Origin: Halorubrum trapanicum
Lineage (GTDB): Archaea > Halobacteriota > Halobacteria > Halobacteriales > Haloferacaceae
Assembly (NCBI RefSeq): GCF_002355655.1
Contig: NZ_AP017569.1
Location: 186,001-250,000 of the forward strand
DNA length: 64,000 nucleotides
Reading direction: 5' to 3'
Under the pieces are notes generated by a model. That model saw only the letters and a list, made by a program, of their open reading frames with translations, was not told the DNA's origin and ran no database searches. Below are positions 33,832-43,237 of this stretch, piece by piece (the stretch's first letter is position 1; every line of letters starts with the position of its first letter). A program made the translations under genes and the position numbers.

Positions 33832-33984
33832 ATGGGAGACAAGTCGAAGGCTCAAAAGAAGCGTCTGGCGAAGGCGGAGCGCCAGAACACCCGCGTCCCC
33901 GCGTGGGTCATGATGAAGACGGACATGAACGTGACGCGAAACCCCAAGCGGCGCAACTGGCGCCGGAACGACCTGGACGAGTAA
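33832..33984 (+). CDS. rpl39e: Large-subunit ribosomal protein L39e
   Basis: A 50-residue, very basic protein ([19 protein letters not shown]..., [15 protein letters not shown]) that lies near the peptide exit tunnel. The end, with RRNWRR, is typical. The start at 33832 matches family length; an upstream in-frame ATG at 33790 would add a non-conserved stretch across the promoter. It is directly followed by L31e with no gap. Confidence 0.95.
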
Positions 33985-34263
33985 ATGTCGACGAACGACT
34001 TCGAGGAGCGCGTCGTCACCGTCCCGCTCCGCGACGCCAAGGAGAAGCCCGTCCAGCAGCGCGCCGACTACGCCATGAAGATCACCCGTCAGCACCTCGC
34101 CAAGCACTTCTCCGTCGACGAGGACGACGTGATCATCGACGGCTCCGTCAACGAGGCCGTCTGGGAGAACGGGCGACAGAACCCGCCCAGCACGGTGCGG
34201 GTCCGCGCGGCTCGGTTCGTCGAGGACGGCGAGCCGGTCGTCGAGGCCGAACACGCCGAGTAA
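33985..34263 (+). CDS. rpl31e: Large-subunit ribosomal protein L31e
   Basis: A 92-residue protein of the archaeal/eukaryotic large subunit, located around the tunnel exit. [35 protein letters not shown] is the conserved core. The acidic tail [13 protein letters not shown] is a halophilic feature. The ATG abuts the L39e stop, and the stop is followed one base later by the IF-6 start. Confidence 0.95.
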   Translation: MSTNDFEERVVTVPLRDAKEKPVQQRADYAMKITRQHLAKHFSVDEDDVIIDGSVNEAVWENGRQNPPSTVRVRAARFVEDGEPVVEAEHAE

Positions 34264-34264
34264 C

Positions 34265-34930
34265 GTGTTACGGGCGACCTTCACCGGCTCGTCGTACGTG
34301 GGCGTGTTCGCCCGCGCCGTCGACGACCTCCTGTTAGTCCGGCCGGACGTCGACGAGGAACTCGCCGAGGACCTCGGCGCGGAGCTCGGCGCGGAGCCGC
34401 TGCCGACGACGGTCGGTCGGTCCAACACGGTCGGCGCGCTCGCGACGGGCAACGAGCACGGCGTGCTCGTCTCCTCGCGCGCGACCGAGCGCGAGAAGGA
34501 CCGGATCGCGGACGCCGCCGGCGCCCCGGTCCACGAGCTCCCGGGCGAGATCAACGCCGCCGGCAACGTCGTCCTCGCGAACGACTACGGCGCGTACGTC
34601 CACCCGGACCTCTCGCGCGAGGCGATTCAGACGGTCAAGGACGCGCTCGACGTCCCCGTGACCCGCGGCGACCTCGGCGACGTCCGCACCGTCGGCACCG
34701 CCGCGGTCGCCAACGACACGGGCGTGCTCTGTCACCCCCAGTCGACGGAGTCGGAGCTTCAGGCGGTCGAGGAGGCGCTCGACGTCCGCGCCGACCTCGG
34801 CACCGTCAACTACGGCGCGCCGCTCGTCGGCTCCGGCCTCGTCGCCACCGACGAGGGGTACGTCGTCGGCGAGGACACGACCGGCCCGGAGCTGGGCCGG
34901 ATCGAGGAGACGCTCGGCTTCATCGACTGA
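34265..34930 (+). CDS. eif6: Translation initiation factor aIF-6
   Basis: A 221-residue anti-association factor that binds the large ribosomal subunit. It shows the fivefold pseudo-repeat of the family ([97 protein letters not shown]). It begins at GTG 34265. The L39e-L31e-IF-6 order is the common archaeal operon. Confidence 0.95.
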   Translation: MLRATFTGSSYVGVFARAVDDLLLVRPDVDEELAEDLGAELGAEPLPTTVGRSNTVGALATGNEHGVLVSSRATEREKDRIADAAGAPVHELPGEINAAGNVVLANDYGAYVHPDLSREAIQTVKDALDVPVTRGDLGDVRTVGTAAVANDTGVLCHPQSTESELQAVEEALDVRADLGTVNYGAPLVGSGLVATDEGYVVGEDTTGPELGRIEETLGFID

Positions 34931-34974
34931 GCCGCTCGCCGCCGCTTCCGCCTCCCGCTCGCCGACACTCCCAC

Positions 34975-34981
34975 ATTTAAG
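34975..34981 (+). promoter_or_regulatory. TATA box of the ABC exporter operon
   Basis: ATTTAAG lies 25-31 bases before the ATG at 35006, close to the haloarchaeal consensus. Confidence 0.55.
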
Positions 34982-35005
34982 AGTCGAAGCGGAGTTAGGG
35001 ACGGT

Positions 35006-35989
35006 ATGCCCGCCATCGAGTGTCGGAAGCTCTCCAAGTACTACGGCGACGTCCGGGGGATCGAAGACGTCTCCTTCGCCGTCGAGGACGGCGAGGTGTT
35101 CGGCTTCCTCGGCCCGAACGGCGCGGGGAAGACGACCGCGATCCGCACCCTGCTCGGGTTCCTGTCGCCGACGAGCGGCGGCGCGGCGCTGCTCGGTCAC
35201 GACGCGACCGACCCGATCGAGTCGCGGCGCGCCCGCGAGCGGATCGGGTACCTCCCCGGCGACCCCGGACTCGACCGCGACCGGACCGCGAAGGCCTTCC
35301 TCGACCACCAGGCGGCGCTCCGGGGCGCGTCGAGCCGCGACGACCTCGTGGACCGATTCGATCTCGACGAGTCCCGCCGCATCGCCGACCTCTCGCGTGG
35401 GAACCGGCAGAAGGTTGCGCTGGTGGCCGCGTTCATGCACGACCCCGACCTGCTGCTGCTCGACGAGCCGACCTCCGGGCTCGACCCGCTCCTTCAGGAG
35501 GAGTTCGCCGCCCTCGTGCGCGAGCGCGTCGACGACGGGGCCAGCGTCCTCCTCTCGTCGCACGTCCTCGGCGAGGTAGCAGCGCTCTGCGACCGCGTGG
35601 GCGTCCTCCGAGAGGGCCACCTCGTCGCGGTCGAGTCCGTCTCCGAACTGCGGTCCCGGGGCGGGAAGCAGGTCCGCGTCCGCGTCGCTGAGGAGGTCGA
35701 GCGCGCCGACTTCGAGGTCCGCGGAATCTTGAACCTCCGCGTCGGCGAGACCGTCTCGTTCACGTGGACGGGCGAGTACGACGCGCTGATCGACCTGCTC
35801 TCGGGATACACCGTGCTGGACCTCGACGTCGTCGACGCGCCGCTCGAAGAGGCGTTCATGACCTTCTACGACGGCGACGTACCGGGGCCGACCGGAGGTG
35901 GCGGCGCGGCACGCCGCGGAGCCGGTGGAGCACCCGGCAGCGACGCGGAGCGAGACGCGCCCGCGGAGTCGGGGGGTGACGGTCGGTGA
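35006..35989 (+). CDS. ABC transporter ATP-binding protein
   Basis: A 327-residue ATPase subunit. Walker A GPNGAGKTTA is near residue 35, the Q-loop region FLSPTSGG follows, and the signature LSRGNRQKVALVAAFMHDPD is near residue 130. Walker B LLLLDEPTSGLDP and the switch SSHVLGEV follow. It belongs to the ABC-2/NosF-like exporter class, often linked to drug or lipid efflux. The C-terminal 40 residues are a Gly-rich acidic tail. It overlaps the permease gene by four bases. Confidence 0.92.
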   Translation: MPAIECRKLSKYYGDVRGIEDVSFAVEDGEVFGFLGPNGAGKTTAIRTLLGFLSPTSGGAALLGHDATDPIESRRARERIGYLPGDPGLDRDRTAKAFLDHQAALRGASSRDDLVDRFDLDESRRIADLSRGNRQKVALVAAFMHDPDLLLLDEPTSGLDPLLQEEFAALVRERVDDGASVLLSSHVLGEVAALCDRVGVLREGHLVAVESVSELRSRGGKQVRVRVAEEVERADFEVRGILNLRVGETVSFTWTGEYDALIDLLSGYTVLDLDVVDAPLEEAFMTFYDGDVPGPTGGGGAARRGAGGAPGSDAERDAPAESGGDGR

Positions 35990-36801
35990 GCGACCGCCCC
36001 GCTCCGTGGCTCGCGATCGCGCGGTACGACGCCGCCGGCCGCGTTCGCGGCTCGCTCGCGGCGACCGGGCTCCTATCCGCGTTCCTCCTGCTCTTCTTAG
36101 CCTTCTTCCCGTCGCTGTCGACCGCCGGGATCGACCTCGACGCGTACGTCGAGGCGTTCCCGCCGGCGTTTCAGGAGGCGTTCGGGATCATCGCCATCTC
36201 CTCCATCGAGGGGTTCCTCGCGGTGGAGTTCTACCAGTTCGCGTGGCTGCTCCTCGTCGGGCTCTACCTCGCGTACCTCGCCGGGGGAACGATCGCGGGC
36301 GACGTCGCCTCCGGCAGAATGGACCTCACACTGTCGGCACCGGTCGCCCGTCGCGACGTCGTGATCGGGCGGTTCCTCGGGCTGGTCCCGCTCGTCGCCC
36401 TGTTGAACCTCGTCCTACCGGTCGTCGCGTACGTCGGCGTCGTCGCGGTGGGGGAGACGATCGCGGTCGAGCGGCTCGTCGCGGTCCACGCGCTCGCGGT
36501 GCCGTACCACCTGACCTGCGTCGCGGTCGGGATCGCCGTGTCGACGCTCGTCTCGCGCCCGGGGATCGCCCAGCGGGTCGCGCTCGGCGCGCTGTTCGCG
36601 CTGTTCATGTTCGAGTCCGTCGCCGCGAGCACCGACTACGCCGAGGCGGGAGACCTCAGCCCGACGGCGCATTACGACCCCTCCGCGGTCCTCGTCCTGG
36701 GCGAGTACGACCTCACGGGCGCGGCGGTCCTGCTCGCGGCGACGACCGTCCTCGTCGCCCTCGCCGTCGTCCGGTTCCGCCGCGCGGATCTCTCGGGATG
36801 A
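35986..36801 (+). CDS. ABC-2-type transporter permease subunit
   Basis: A 271-residue membrane protein with six hydrophobic helices, partner of the preceding ATPase. The layout (cytoplasmic start ARYDAAGRVRGSL, helix 1, long loop around DAYVEAFPPAFQEAFGI, GGTIAGDVASGRMDLTLSAPVARRDVVIGRF) is typical of ABC-2 permeases. It starts at GTG 35986. The substrate is unknown. Confidence 0.88.
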   Translation: MSDRPAPWLAIARYDAAGRVRGSLAATGLLSAFLLLFLAFFPSLSTAGIDLDAYVEAFPPAFQEAFGIIAISSIEGFLAVEFYQFAWLLLVGLYLAYLAGGTIAGDVASGRMDLTLSAPVARRDVVIGRFLGLVPLVALLNLVLPVVAYVGVVAVGETIAVERLVAVHALAVPYHLTCVAVGIAVSTLVSRPGIAQRVALGALFALFMFESVAASTDYAEAGDLSPTAHYDPSAVLVLGEYDLTGAAVLLAATTVLVALAVVRFRRADLSG

Positions 36802-36877
36802 AACCCACGTTTCGGGACCGCTCCGCCGTCGTTCGAGGCCGATTCGTTCCGACCCCGGCCGCCTCGCCGCCTGTCCC

Positions 36878-36885
36878 TTTTTAGG
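36878..36885 (+). promoter_or_regulatory. TATA-like box of the L20e-prefoldin-ftsY operon
   Basis: TTTTTAGG lies 35-42 bases before the ATG at 36920. That would leave a short leader of about 10-15 bases, unlike the leaderless spacing of neighbouring genes. Confidence 0.4.
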
Positions 36886-36919
36886 AAGATACTTCCCTGT
36901 CCCTGCCGGATCGGGGAAC

Positions 36920-37096
36920 ATGAGTACCTACACGGTGAGTGGACGGTTCCAGAGCCGAGACGGCGACCAGCCGTTCACGAAGGACGTTGAGGCGGAAAAC
37001 GAGGATCTCGCCCGCGAGCGGATCTACACCACGGTCGGGAGTCAGCACAACCGCAAGCGTACCCAGATCGACATCGAGGAGGTGTCCGAGGCATGA
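36920..37096 (+). CDS. rpl20e: Large-subunit ribosomal protein L20e (L18a/LX)
   Basis: A 58-residue ribosomal protein. The sequence starts MSTYTVSGRFQSRDGDQPF and continues with a KDVEAENEDLARERIYTTVGSQH segment and RKRTQIDIEEV. It matches the short archaeal L18a/LX family. The stop overlaps the start of prefoldin alpha (ATGATG), the classical archaeal arrangement with prefoldin and ftsY downstream. It is easily missed because of its small size. Confidence 0.93.
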   Translation: MSTYTVSGRFQSRDGDQPFTKDVEAENEDLARERIYTTVGSQHNRKRTQIDIEEVSEA

Positions 37097-37554
37097 TGGG
37101 TGGCGGACAACAGCAGCTCCAGCAGCTCTCCCAGGAACTGCAGGAACTCGACGAGGAGATCGAGGCGCTCGAAGCCGAGATCGCGGACTACCGCGAGGAG
37201 AAGGCCGACATCGACGACGCGGTCGAGGCCATCGAGACGCTCGACACGGGCGCGACCGTTCAGGTCCCGCTCGGCGGCGGCGCCTACCTCCGCGCGGAGG
37301 TCCAGGACATCGACGAGGTCATCGTCTCCCTCGGCGGCAACTACTCCGCGGAGCAGGAGCAGGACGACGCCATCGACGTCCTCCGGCGCAAGCAGGAGGC
37401 ACTCGACGACCGCATCGAAGAGACCGAGGAAGAGGTCGAAGAGCTGGAGTCCGAGAGCGACGAGCTCGAACAGCAGGCCCAGCAGATGCAACAGCAGATG
37501 CAACAGCAGCAGATGCAGCAGATGCAGCAGGGCGAGGAAGGCGACGGGGAGTAA
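37093..37554 (+). CDS. pfdA: Prefoldin alpha subunit
   Basis: A 153-residue chaperone subunit; two alpha and four beta subunits form a jellyfish-shaped holdase that passes unfolded proteins to the thermosome. Two long coiled coils (residues 4-50 and 90-135) flank the beta hairpin TVQVPLGGGAYLRAEV. The C-terminus is a Gln/Met-rich run (QQMQQQMQQQQMQQMQQ) that extends the coil beyond the usual length. It is translationally coupled to L20e. Confidence 0.93.
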   Translation: MMGGGQQQLQQLSQELQELDEEIEALEAEIADYREEKADIDDAVEAIETLDTGATVQVPLGGGAYLRAEVQDIDEVIVSLGGNYSAEQEQDDAIDVLRRKQEALDDRIEETEEEVEELESESDELEQQAQQMQQQMQQQQMQQMQQGEEGDGE

Positions 37555-37569
37555 CGGAGGACCCCGACC

Positions 37570-38688
37570 GTGTTCGACGGACTGAAAGACAAGCTCTCCG
37601 GCTTCCGCGAGGACGTCGAGGAGTCGGCCGAGGTCGAGGAAGAAGCGGGCGAGTCGCCCGACGAGGCGACCGCCGAGAGCGACGCGAGCGACTCTTCGAC
37701 CGGGGACGCCAGAGCCACCGCTGAGACCGCCGGAGTCGAGGCCGAGACCGCCTCCGACGAACCGACCGCGGACGACGACTCGGCGTCTGACGACGACGAG
37801 CCGAGCACCTTCCAGCGCGCGAAGGCGTTCGCAACCGGTCGGATCATCATCGAGGAAGAGGACCTCGAGGAGCCGCTGTGGAACCTCGAGATGGCGCTGT
37901 TGGAGAGCGACGTGGAGATGAGCGTCGCCGAGCAGATCCTCGACAGCGTCCGCGAGAGCATGCTCGGCGAGTCCCGCAAGCAGGTCGAGACGACCGGCGA
38001 GCTCGTCGAGTCAGCGCTTCACGACGCCCTGCTCGACGTGATCGCGGTCGGGCAGTTCGACTTCGAGGAGCGGATCGCCGAGGCCGACAAGCCGGTCACC
38101 ATCGTCTTCACGGGCGTCAACGGCGTCGGGAAGACGACGAGCATCGCGAAGCTCTCCGAGTGGCTCGCCGACCGCGGCTACTCGTCGGTCCTCGCGAACG
38201 GCGACACCTACCGGGCGGGCGCCAACGAGCAGATCCGCGAGCACGCGGACCGGCTCGGCCGCGACCTGATCAGCCACGACCAGGGCGGCGACCCGGCGGC
38301 CGTCATCTACGACGGCGTCGAGTACGCCGCGGCGAACGACATCGACGTCGTCCTCGGCGACACGGCGGGCCGGCTTCACACGAGCGACGACCTGATGGCC
38401 CAGTTGGAGAAGATCGACCGCGTCGTCGACCCGGACATGACGCTGTTCGTCGACGAGGCGGTCGCGGGCCAGGACGCGGTCAACCGCGCGAAGGAGTTCG
38501 ACGACGCCGCCGCGATCGACGGCGCGATACTGACGAAGGCCGACGCGGACTCCTCGGGCGGCGCCGCCATCTCGGTCGCGTACGTCACCGGGAAGCCGAT
38601 CCTCTTCCTCGGCACCGGACAGGGGTACGACGACATCACTCGGTTCGACCCCGAGGCCCTCGTCGAGAGCCTGCTCGACGAGGAGTAG
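37570..38688 (+). CDS. ftsY: Signal recognition particle receptor FtsY
   Basis: A 372-residue SRP-GTPase that docks ribosome-SRP complexes at the membrane. The acidic N-terminal A domain (residues 1-85) is followed by the NG domain: ALLESDVEMSVAEQIL; the G1 motif FTGVNGVGKTTSIAK near residue 180; NGDTYRAGANEQ; DTAGRLHTSDDLM; and TKADADSSGGAAISVAY. It starts at GTG 37570, 15 bases after prefoldin. Co-transcription with a ribosomal protein and a chaperone couples protein synthesis, folding and targeting. Confidence 0.95.
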   Translation: MFDGLKDKLSGFREDVEESAEVEEEAGESPDEATAESDASDSSTGDARATAETAGVEAETASDEPTADDDSASDDDEPSTFQRAKAFATGRIIIEEEDLEEPLWNLEMALLESDVEMSVAEQILDSVRESMLGESRKQVETTGELVESALHDALLDVIAVGQFDFEERIAEADKPVTIVFTGVNGVGKTTSIAKLSEWLADRGYSSVLANGDTYRAGANEQIREHADRLGRDLISHDQGGDPAAVIYDGVEYAAANDIDVVLGDTAGRLHTSDDLMAQLEKIDRVVDPDMTLFVDEAVAGQDAVNRAKEFDDAAAIDGAILTKADADSSGGAAISVAYVTGKPILFLGTGQGYDDITRFDPEALVESLLDEE

Positions 38689-38801
38689 CGGACGCTCGAA
38701 CCGGACTCTACGGGCTTCCTCTCTCGCCGCGCCGCGAGCGGCGGCTCCCGGACGCTCGCGTCGCTTCGACCCGTCGACGGGAACCCGGCTCGTCGACTCC
38801 A

Positions 38802-39200
38802 TCAGTCGTCGCCCGGCTTGGGATCCGCCGTCGGGCCGTCGAGCGGGTCGGGCGCTTCGCCGGGCGACCGCCCCTCGACGCGAGTCACGATCCGCGCTCC
38901 GACCGCCGCCGACCCGACGTCAAGGGGGGCGCCCGCGACGACGTCGGTCGCCCAGTGGATCCCGAGGTACATCGTCGAGTAGACGACGCCGGCCGCGAGC
39001 GCACCAGAGACCGCGGTCCACCGGGGGAGGCTCGCCGCGAGCGCCACGCGACGGCGAACGCGGCTATCGAGAGCGAGACGTGGAGCGAGGGGAAGACGTT
39101 CGTGTTCGACGTCACCGCGGTCGCCGAGGTCGTTCGCCGCGCGGGAGTCTCGTCGCGCTCGCGCGCGCCGCCTCGATCGGCCTCCCAGCCCGAATCGCGA
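38802..39200 (-). pseudogene. Truncated, frameshifted PAP2-superfamily phosphatase
   Basis: Two frames together carry the end of a membrane PAP2 phosphatase. SNTNVFPSLHVSLSIAAFAVAW, with the FPSLHVS motif, ends near 39045. One base out of frame, VALAASLPRWTAVSGALAAGVVYSTMYLGIHWATDVVAG continues, with the second catalytic His. The first helices and the first PAP2 motif are missing. A single-base loss near 39045 plus 5' truncation explains it. The intact product would dephosphorylate lipid phosphates. Confidence 0.75.
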
Positions 39201-39256
39201 TAAAGGGATTTCTCACGCTTTTTTATCATTGGTAGCGCCGGTGAGTATAGTAGACA

Positions 39257-39266
39257 ATTATTTATG
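39257..39266 (+). promoter_or_regulatory. Probable promoter of the BMP-type ABC importer operon
   Basis: ATTATTTATG lies 35-44 bases before the ATG at 39301, in the most AT-rich stretch of this region (39220-39295). GAGGCGGAAG just before the ATG could serve as a ribosome-binding site. TrmB-type control from the last gene of the cluster is plausible. Confidence 0.45.
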
Positions 39267-39300
39267 TTATTCAGGGGCCGGTTAATTTGAGGCGGAAGTT

Positions 39301-40500
39301 ATGACTGACAGCGATAACAACGGGAACGGGTCGACGCACAGCCCAGAGACAACCGAGTCGGATCGCGGATCGCAGCGCCGCGACGTTCTGAAGGCGGGAG
39401 TCGGGGCGGTGGGAATCGCCGGGCTCGCAGGGTGTCTCACCGATGACGGTTCGGACGGGTCGGACGGCTCAGATGGTTCGGACGGCTCAGACGGTTCGGA
39501 CGGCTCAGATGGTTCGGACGGGGGAGACGAGACGACGAACGTCGCCATCGTCTCTAGCCCGGCGGGGTTCGGCGACCAAGCGTTCAACGACTTGGCGCTC
39601 GACGGGCTCCAGAACGCGGCCGAGGAGTACGACATCGAGATTCAGCAGGTCGAAGAGACCAACCAGTCGAACTACCAGACGGTCCAGTCGCAGCTCGCCG
39701 AGAGCGGCGACCCGGACTACGACCTCATCGTTCTGGTCAGTTACAACCACACGCAGGCGCTCCAGACGAACGCCGAGGAGTACCCGGACCAGAACTGGAT
39801 GCTGATCAACGCGTCCGTCGACCAGCCCAACGTGGCGGGGTACACGTGGGCGAACCACCAGATGTCCTTCCAAGCGGGCGTGCTGGCCGGGACGATGACC
39901 ACGCGCGAGCTCTCTCACGAGGGTAACTCCCTCGACCCCGACGAGAGCGTCGTCGGGTTCGTCGGCGGCGTCGACGGCTCGCTCATCAACGCGTTCGAGC
40001 GCGCCTACCGTGCCGGCGTGGAGTGGGTCGACGAGGGGATCGAGGTCAACGTCGGCTACATCGGAAACTACACCGACACCCAGACCGCGAACAACATCGC
40101 CACCTCCCAGTACGACGCGGGCGCCGACATCGTGTACCACGCCGCCGCGGCGGCCGGGCAAGGCGTGTTCCAGGCCGCACAGGAGGCCGATCGGTTCGCG
40201 ATCGGCGTCGACGCCGACCAGTCGGTGACCCTCCCGGACTACCAGGACGTCATCATGGCGTCGGCGGTGAAGTACATCAACGAGGGGACCTACGAGGTCG
40301 CCGAGGCGGTCGTCGAAGACGACTGGTCCAGCGTTCAGGGGGCCAACGTCCTCGGCCTCGAGTCCGAGGCGGTCGAGGTCGTGTTCGGGCAGGCGGTCGG
40401 CGACAGCCTCCCGGACGTCGCCGCAGAGAACCTCGAAGAGAGCAGGCAGGCGATCATCGACGGGGAGGTCACGGTCCCCTGTAGCGCCGGCGGTTGCTGA
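39301..40500 (+). CDS. BMP-family substrate-binding lipoprotein of an ABC importer
   Basis: A 399-residue periplasmic-type binding protein, probably for nucleosides (PnrA/TmpC/BMP family). The signal is a twin-arginine lipoprotein type: RRDVLKAGVGAVGIAGLAGC, with Arg26-Arg27 and lipobox Cys45. A linker of eight DGS-like repeats (about residues 48-75) separates the lipid anchor from the domain. The domain begins TNVAIVSSPAGFGDQAFND and includes FVGGVDGSLINAFERAYRAGVEW and YHAAAAAGQGVFQAA. It heads the operon with its ATPase and two permeases. Confidence 0.92.
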   Translation: MTDSDNNGNGSTHSPETTESDRGSQRRDVLKAGVGAVGIAGLAGCLTDDGSDGSDGSDGSDGSDGSDGSDGSDGGDETTNVAIVSSPAGFGDQAFNDLALDGLQNAAEEYDIEIQQVEETNQSNYQTVQSQLAESGDPDYDLIVLVSYNHTQALQTNAEEYPDQNWMLINASVDQPNVAGYTWANHQMSFQAGVLAGTMTTRELSHEGNSLDPDESVVGFVGGVDGSLINAFERAYRAGVEWVDEGIEVNVGYIGNYTDTQTANNIATSQYDAGADIVYHAAAAAGQGVFQAAQEADRFAIGVDADQSVTLPDYQDVIMASAVKYINEGTYEVAEAVVEDDWSSVQGANVLGLESEAVEVVFGQAVGDSLPDVAAENLEESRQAIIDGEVTVPCSAGGC

Positions 40501-40532
40501 CAGCGGGCGGTGCCCGCGAGTATTTCTCCACT

Positions 40533-42107
40533 ATGCCAGAACCCACAGACAACGCGCCCGCCGTCGAGCTCACCGACATCACGAAACGGTTCGGCGACGT
40601 CGTCGCGAACGACGGCGTCGACTTCACCCTGCGGAAGGGGTCGGTCCACGCCGTGGTCGGCGAGAACGGCGCCGGGAAGACGACCCTGATGAAGGTGTTG
40701 TACGGTCTCTACGATCCCGACGAGGGGACGGTGACCGTCGACGGCGAGCCGCGGACGTTCGGGTCGCCGCGCGACGCGATCGACGCCGGGGTCGGGATGA
40801 TCCATCAGCACTTCCAGCTGGTGGACACTATGACAGTCCTTCAGAACATCGTCTTAGGCCACGAGCCGTCGAGGAACGGGCTCGTCGACGACCGCGAGGC
40901 GCGCGAACGCGTCCGGGAGATTTGCGACGCCTACGGGTTCTCCGTCGACGAACACCTCGACACGGACGTCGAGGACCTCGGCCTCGGCGTCCAGCAGCAC
41001 GTCGAGATCGTCAAGAGCCTCTACCGCGGCGCGGAGACGCTCATCTTCGACGAGCCCACGGCGGTGTTGACCCCGCAGGAGGTCGAGGGCCTGTTCGACG
41101 TCATGGGCGCGCTCACCGACGACGGGCGGTCGCTCGTCTTCATCACGCACAAGCTCGACGAGGCGATGACGGCGGCCGACGAGATAACGGTTCTCAGGGA
41201 CGGCAGCGCGGTCGGGACGGTCGACGCCGACGCGACGTCTCGGAACGACCTCGCCCGGATGATGGTCGGTCGCGAGGTGCTCTTCGACGCCGAAGCGCGG
41301 GAGCGGTCTCCCGGGGGCGTCGCCCTCTCCGTCGACGGCGTCTGCGCGGACGACGAGCGGGGGATCCGCCAAGTCGACGGCGTGAGCTTCGCCGTCAGGG
41401 AGGGCGAGATCCTCGGCATCGCCGGCGTCGAGGGCAACGGACAGCGGGAGCTGATCGAGGCGATAACCGGCATGCGGACCGCCGAACGCGGCGCCGTAGC
41501 GCTGTCCGGCGACGACATCACGGGGCTGAGCCGGCGGGAGCGCATCGAGTCCGGGATCGCGTACGTTCCCGGTGACCGGACGCGAGAGGGGCTCGTCCAG
41601 GAGTACAGCCTCGTCAAGAACGCGCTGCTCGGCAACCAGACCGTCGAACCGTTCGCGGAGGGCGCGTTCCTCGACTGGCGGGCGATCACCGACCACGCGA
41701 ACGACATCGTCGAGGAGTACGACGTCCGTCCGCCGGACGCGGACGCGACCGCCGAGTCGCTGTCCGGCGGGAACCAACAGAAGTTCGTCGTGGGTCGCGA
41801 GCTCGAGCGGGACCCGTCGCTGCTCGTCGCCGCGCATCCGACGCGGGGCGTCGACATCGGGTCGATCGAGTTCATCCACGAGCGGCTCCGCGAGATGCGC
41901 GACGAGGGGGTCGCCGTGATCCTGGTCTCCTCGAAGCTCGACGAGGTCAAGCGGCTCTCCGACCGGACCGCCGTCATGTACGAGGGGGAGTTCGTCGACG
42001 TGGTCGACCCCGGCGACGTGACCGAGGAGGAGCTCGGACTGATGATGGCCGGACGGTCGCTGGACGGGCCCGACACCGTCGCGCTCGATGCGGGGGGAGA
42101 CGCGTGA
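40533..42107 (+). CDS. ABC importer ATP-binding protein (two-domain, BMP/sugar class)
   Basis: A 524-residue protein with two fused nucleotide-binding domains. The first has Walker A GENGAGKTTLMK near residue 47 and Walker B LIFDEPTAVLTP. The second has a degenerate Walker A (GVEGNGQRELIEAI) near residue 300, with signature LSGGNQQKFVVGREL. Asymmetric sites are normal for ribose/nucleoside importers. ATG 40533 is chosen, 33 bases after the lipoprotein gene. It overlaps the first permease by four bases. Confidence 0.92.
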   Translation: MPEPTDNAPAVELTDITKRFGDVVANDGVDFTLRKGSVHAVVGENGAGKTTLMKVLYGLYDPDEGTVTVDGEPRTFGSPRDAIDAGVGMIHQHFQLVDTMTVLQNIVLGHEPSRNGLVDDREARERVREICDAYGFSVDEHLDTDVEDLGLGVQQHVEIVKSLYRGAETLIFDEPTAVLTPQEVEGLFDVMGALTDDGRSLVFITHKLDEAMTAADEITVLRDGSAVGTVDADATSRNDLARMMVGREVLFDAEARERSPGGVALSVDGVCADDERGIRQVDGVSFAVREGEILGIAGVEGNGQRELIEAITGMRTAERGAVALSGDDITGLSRRERIESGIAYVPGDRTREGLVQEYSLVKNALLGNQTVEPFAEGAFLDWRAITDHANDIVEEYDVRPPDADATAESLSGGNQQKFVVGRELERDPSLLVAAHPTRGVDIGSIEFIHERLREMRDEGVAVILVSSKLDEVKRLSDRTAVMYEGEFVDVVDPGDVTEEELGLMMAGRSLDGPDTVALDAGGDA

Positions 42108-43237
42108 GCGACGTCGGTCCCTCGCACGTCCGGGCCGCGCTCGACCGGATCGTCGACCGCATGCTCCGGGCGTCCGTGCTGGAGCGGATCGCCATCGCGA
42201 TCGTCTCGACGACCCTCGCGCTCGTCATCGGCGCCGGCATCGTGGCCCTGTCGGGATACGACGCCGTCGAGTTCGTCTACTCGCTCGTGTACGGGGCTGT
42301 CGGCGAACTCTCGAACGTCGCCTTCACGCTCCGCCAGTCGACGATGCTCATCCTGGCCGGCGTCGCCGTCGCGGTCGCGTTCCGCGCCGGCGTGCTGAAC
42401 ATCGGCGTTCAGGGGCAGTTCGTCGTCGGCGGGTTCGCCGCCACCCTCGCGATCCTGTTCCTGGCGCCGCTGCTTCCAGGGAACGCCCTCGTCGGCGTCG
42501 CCCTGATGATCGTCGCCGGAGGGGCCGCCGTCGCCGCCGGCGGGGCGTACGCCGCGCTGCCCGGGCTGATGAAGGCGTACGCCGACGCGAACGAGGTCAT
42601 CACGACGATCATGTTGAACTTCATCGCCTCCGGCGTCGTCTACTTCCTGTTGGACGCGTACCTGCGTCCGCCGGGGGCGGCGGCGCCGAACACGGAGGCG
42701 TTCCCCGACTACGTCGACCTGCCGGGGTTCGCATTCGGGAGCCCGTCGTTCTCGGTCATCGGGTTCGCGATCGCGCTGCTGACCGTCGCCGTCGTGTACG
42801 TGTACATGACGCAGACGGGGTCCGGCTACGACCTCGTCACCAGCGGCTACCAGGAGCCCGCCGCGAAGTACTCCGGCGTCGATCCGAACCGGATGATCGT
42901 CCGGACGATGACCCTCTCCGGGATGATCGCCGGGCTCGCCGGTGCGCTGTTCGCCGTGATGATCCTGGGGTACTACAGCGACCCGAACACGTTCCCGACG
43001 TTCGGCTTCGACGCCATCGCCGTGAGCCTCTTGGCCGCGAACAACCCGCTCGGAGTGATCCCCGCCGGGCTCCTCTTCGGCGGGCTCGACGCGGGCGGGC
43101 AGTACATCGGCTTCACGCTCGACGTGCCCAGCGAGCTGGTCGACGGCGTGATCGGGCTGATCGTCCTGTTCGTCGCGGCGCCGGAGCTGTTTCGCGCCGC
43201 CGGACGGTACACCGGCCTCGGGGGTGACGACGGATGA
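42104..43237 (+). CDS. ABC importer permease 1 (nucleoside/BMP class)
   Basis: A 377-residue membrane protein with about ten helices of the branched-chain amino acid/ribose permease fold. FRAGVLNIGVQGQFVVGG near residue 87, the motif ANEVITTIMLNFIASG near residue 165 and LLAANNPLGVIPAGLLFGGLDAGG near 305 match nucleoside permease subunits. It starts at GTG 42104 and overlaps the next gene by four bases. Confidence 0.9.
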   Translation: MSDVGPSHVRAALDRIVDRMLRASVLERIAIAIVSTTLALVIGAGIVALSGYDAVEFVYSLVYGAVGELSNVAFTLRQSTMLILAGVAVAVAFRAGVLNIGVQGQFVVGGFAATLAILFLAPLLPGNALVGVALMIVAGGAAVAAGGAYAALPGLMKAYADANEVITTIMLNFIASGVVYFLLDAYLRPPGAAAPNTEAFPDYVDLPGFAFGSPSFSVIGFAIALLTVAVVYVYMTQTGSGYDLVTSGYQEPAAKYSGVDPNRMIVRTMTLSGMIAGLAGALFAVMILGYYSDPNTFPTFGFDAIAVSLLAANNPLGVIPAGLLFGGLDAGGQYIGFTLDVPSELVDGVIGLIVLFVAAPELFRAAGRYTGLGGDDG

